DNA of 64,000 nt, from the NCBI GenBank assembly GCA_035236585.1, contig CP141136.1:30588949-30652948 (forward strand), read 5' to 3'. The notes below the pieces were generated by a model. It saw only the letters and a list, made by a program, of their open reading frames with translations. It was not told the origin of the DNA and made no database searches. This document shows positions 60,504 through 64,000 of the stretch, piece after piece. The translations under genes were made by a program, and so were the position numbers. The stretch comes from Warburgia ugandensis. Lineage: Eukaryota; Streptophyta; Magnoliopsida; Canellales; Canellaceae. Position 1 is the stretch's first letter. The number at the start of each line of letters is the position of its first letter.

Positions 60504-63055
60504 ACGACATATGATGAAATATGAAAAATAATAATCTTTGTAGATGATTGATGTCAACTACTTGTAACAAATTATACATGGTTCTACAATTGTTAATTTT
60601 TTATTGCCTCTCATCGTCTTGATTAATAATGCATCATTGTATGGAAGTACACAAAGATAATATTGAAGAGATGCTTTGATGATTCTTTTTGGGAGATACG
60701 CGTAGCTTGCCCCCACCCATAGATGATCTAACCCACTGATCTTGTTTTGCCTCCCTTGTTTTGACCATTTGTAAAAATTTACTTGATTGGTTGCTTCTTT
60801 TTAATTGAAAGTTTGATGTTTGATATTTGAAAACTCAAAATGGCATAGCTCAAATCATCCAACTATCATGACTTGGTGTTTAGCCAATCTAAGGCACTCC
60901 AAATAGGATCAATGGGTTAGATCATCCAATGCTAGGGGCAGCTAGGTGGAGTCAATAAAATAAGTCCCACTAGCATTTCTCCATGCTAAATTGTTGATTA
61001 AAGCTTGATTTTTCTGATAAAGTGTCCATATCACTTGGGAACCTCAGGTAAACTTATGAGCTACCACCAAATTAATTGGGAGGACAACATAGGTCTAGTT
61101 TTCAATGGGTTTAGTTAGTGGAAAAATTGTCAAAAATTGGATCAGGGTGGAAAAAATGAGACAATGGGTTTAGTTAGTGGTGAAATACCTTGATCCAAAA
61201 TGACCCGTACTACTAATTTAATATTTTTGAGCTGAAATTCCATTTTAGTAGAATAATTGTATTGTATGACACTATGGTTTTCTATTTTTCCTTCTTGTTT
61301 AATCATAAATTGATGCATATCAGCTAGGGTAAGAATTTTTCCCAAAAGCACACTAAGAACAAAAATTTATAACTCAAAGTTGAATATAGCAGAGGTAGGT
61401 GCAAGATAAAATGCATTACGATTGCAGTAGGGGGCCCCAAAATTTTTCTTAACCCAACCTAGTGGTATCCCTAAAAATAACATGTTGGTATGCTAGATCA
61501 AGCTTAATCATGAAACTCATGCTTTATTAATTTATTATGTATTAAGCTAATAGGATTTTCTTTTTCAACACTTTGAAACTTCTACCCATGCCACTTTGCA
61601 TCTTTCCCCAAAACTTATTTTTCCTTATACCAGCTAGGTATTTTTTAATTGCTTTTATTTTTATCCTATATCATTAGTTGAATGAATGGCCCACAAAGAG
61701 TTTTCTTTACAAATCCTCTCTTTCTTAGTTATATGGCATTATTTTACTATTTTTAAACTTAATTCTAATTGAATCAATGCATATTTTTTAAAGATGAAGC
61801 CCCACTTGAATCATTGGCTTGGATCAATGAGAAAATGAATCACTCTATCCATCAAGGACAATTTACTAGTGATTGCTCATAAGATAGAGACGAAAATAAG
61901 ATGGGAACATTTTTCTTGAATAGTAGACATACACATGCACATGAGCACACGTGCGCGCCCACACATACTATACACAGCCTTGAACCCTAGTCGCCCAGTG
62001 AGAGAGTACTTATTGTACTACTTGTTATAAGGCTTTGGTGCTAAGATGGGAAAGTTGAGCCTCGGTTGCTGGGATTGCCAACCACACTTGGCTTAAGATC
62101 AGCACATACTCGTTGCCAACCACACCTTCCAATAGTCTCTAAACTTATATAGCTAAAAGTTTTCCTAGACTATAAGGTAGGGTGCTGATATACTCAACCC
62201 TTTTCCTTTTCTTGGGAGACCTTTTTTCTCTCCTTACCTCTCTCTATCTCTCTCTACAAAAGGGTGCAAGGATAGCAAGGAGAAGAAAAAGGGTGCATAT
62301 ATTAGTTCCATGTAAGATGTAATTAGATAAATATAACTTATTACATATTTCCAACATTAAATGATATTGGATATATTTTTATCAAAGGTATCTCTATATT
62401 TTAATATAATTGGCCCTCTTACATTTTATACCATGGAGGAAATTTTTTTTATAAATAGAGTATAGTGTTATTCAATTCTACTAGTATTTGATACGCAAGG
62501 AAATCTTCAAAGATTATAAAATAAGCCCTATTAGGACTAGATGCTCTTTGCTTTTGACAAAAGAAGAATCATTATGTTCTTTAGCGATGCCTGACTCACT
62601 TGTTTTGTACCTTTACCTCTTCTACTTGTACCTGCTATTTGGTCCCCAAGCCAAGCGTAGTGCTGGTTGTCAAACTCTTCCATGCCAACTTGTCACAGTC
62701 TCTGATGGACGTAATTCCCAATTGCAAACACCCTTCTTTTACCACCCACATGTATGGTGAAACTTTTTTAAAAATCTATGCCATTAATCATATTGGGAAT
62801 ATCTTAAATAGGCTACATATAAAATTTTCTAGCCACGGGGATTCTTTTAGTCTATATTTCTTTGAGTTGGAAATTTAAACCCTCCATTTTCAATTTTTTA
62901 AAGACTAAAACAAGTGGTTAGGATAATCTAAATGCATTGATTCTTCACGAGTAACCTAATTTTAATACTCATAACCTTGCTAATGACTTAGATCTTCTAA
63001 AAAAAATACTATGCATGTCAAAAAGTATCTATTCCTTCAAAGAAATATCTAGAAT
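60504..63055. other. AT-rich sequence, no gene recognised
   Basis: No convincing coding frame or element ends. AATGGGTTTAGTTAGTGG occurs twice (61104 and 61163). The frame 62488-62760 shows no family motif. Confidence 0.5.
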
Positions 63056-64000
63056 CAAGGTATATTCTATTTAATGATGAAGGGGAGAAAGAAAGTTCTA
63101 AGAAGCACAAACTGATGTAGACAATAACAAGTGGACATAAGCTATGCAAGAAAAAATTAGCTCCTTATGAGTTGGTGAATCTTTCTAGGGGTAAGAGAGC
63201 ACTAAGGAATAAATGGGTGTTCAAGTTGAAAAAAGATAGCAATAGAGAGTTAGTGAAGCACAAAGCTTAATTAGTCATTAATGGCTTCAAACAAAAGAAA
63301 GGCATCGACTTTGAAGAGATCTTCTTAACAATAATGGAGATGACCTCAGTTTGAGCAATACTCGAATAGGTATCAAGCTTAAACAGATGAATGTGAAGAC
63401 TGCCTTTCTCCATAGAGATCTAGAGGAAGATATCTACATGGAGCAACCAAAAGGGTTTGAAATTTTGGGCAAAATCATTTGGTCTACAAACTAAAGAAGA
63501 GTATCTACGGCCTCAAGCAAGTACCGATAAAGTGGTATAAGAAATTCGACTCGTTTATGATGAGTTATGGATACATAAGGACTTAGTAGATAAGTGTGTC
63601 AATTTTTAGAGATTCCCTAATGGCAAGTTCGTTATACTCTTACTTTATGTGGATGATATGTTGATTGTTAGTTAGAATGTAACCATGATTAGCAAACTGA
63701 AAAAGGATTTATGCAAGTTCTTTGATAAGAATGACTTAAGTCCAGCTCAACAGATTCTACTATGAAAATTATTCCTGATAGGAACACAAATGTTGAATGA
63801 GTGATTAAGAAGTTCAACTGCAAGTTAGTCAATAAGTCACTTACTAATCACTTCAAGTTAACCAAATTTTAGTGTTCCTCTTTGAGGAAGGAGATGAAAA
63901 AGATGGCAACAGTCCCCTACTTTTCAGTAGTTTGCAGTTTAATTTAGACATGACCTCTTTTCAATGTTTTAGGTTGAGGTTCATCAATTTCTAATGGAGG
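63056..64000 (+). mobile_element. Ty1/copia pol fossil (reverse transcriptase), runs off the window
   Basis: Plus-strand pieces in RT order: NKWVFKLKKDSNRELVKHKA, GFKQKKGIDFEEIF, an MNVKTAFLHRDLEEDIYMEQ-like piece, PKGFE, YKLKKSIYGLKQVPIKWYKK-like, a LYVDDM-like box near 63650, KNDLSPAQQIL, and near 63850-63945 the HFKLTK ... MATVPYFS region that in intact elements precedes the RNase H part. Broken by many changes; an old fragment. No LTR lies in the window. Confidence 0.85.

Noticed and set aside
62488-62878. Two overlapping plus-strand frames of about 90 aa
   Set aside because: Composition is low in complexity, there is no homologous motif, and the frames overlap each other without codon bias.

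Overview
The window looks like nuclear DNA of a flowering plant. The evidence is an Au-type SINE pair, RTE-clade LINEs of the kind common in seed plants, a plant TRIM element, CACTA (En/Spm) elements with plant-type transposase domains, and exons of a plant ANTH-domain clathrin-assembly gene. Codon and splice signals (GT-AG introns, T-rich acceptors) are eukaryotic and the DNA is AT-rich. I cannot name the species.

Layout. From 1 to about 5.5 kb: a CA microsatellite, a Ty3/gypsy gag fossil and a near full-length minus-strand RTE LINE (copy A). From 5.56 to 22.58 kb: the only recognisable host gene, a plus-strand PICALM/AP180-like clathrin-assembly gene. Eight exons can be placed in three clusters (5560-6434, 17638-18208, 22502-22576). 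They are separated by introns of about 11.2 and 4.3 kb full of transposons: two Au SINEs, LINE copies B and C, a further LINE nested inside C, a TRIM, two probable DNA elements and an LTR-element remnant. The first exons are not in the window. A stop codon, a damaged splice donor and a short 3' end suggest the gene is a pseudogene or a very decayed allele.

From 22.6 to 37 kb: LTR-like sequence, a CACTA element (to 30352) with a TNP1-like gene and a Ulp1-like protease domain, and a minus-strand Ty3/gypsy fossil split by a solo LTR (32447-34193, perfect 5-bp target duplication). From about 36.9 to 54.6 kb: a second, larger CACTA composite. It is interrupted by a probable 4.7-kb solo LTR and an internally deleted LINE, and carries a decayed Tnp2/DUF4216 gene followed by a second TNP1-Ulp1 module homologous to the first. 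From 54.6 to 64 kb: sequence without recognised genes, a 495-bp tandem duplication whose second copy is split by LINE copy D and which ends exactly at a tRNA-Ile(UAU)-like gene, then unique AT-rich sequence and a Ty1/copia pol fossil running to the window edge.

I found no clear new biological system. The observations most worth following up are: the RTE LINE family carries 5'-UTR tandem units (~140 bp) each bounded by a 17-bp inverted repeat, and in-frame 69-bp (23-aa) repeats ahead of its endonuclease; the TRIM LTRs hold a U6-snRNA-like promoter pair (USE plus TATA at Pol III-type spacing); and the two CACTA copies share a Ulp1-like protease module decaying in different ways.
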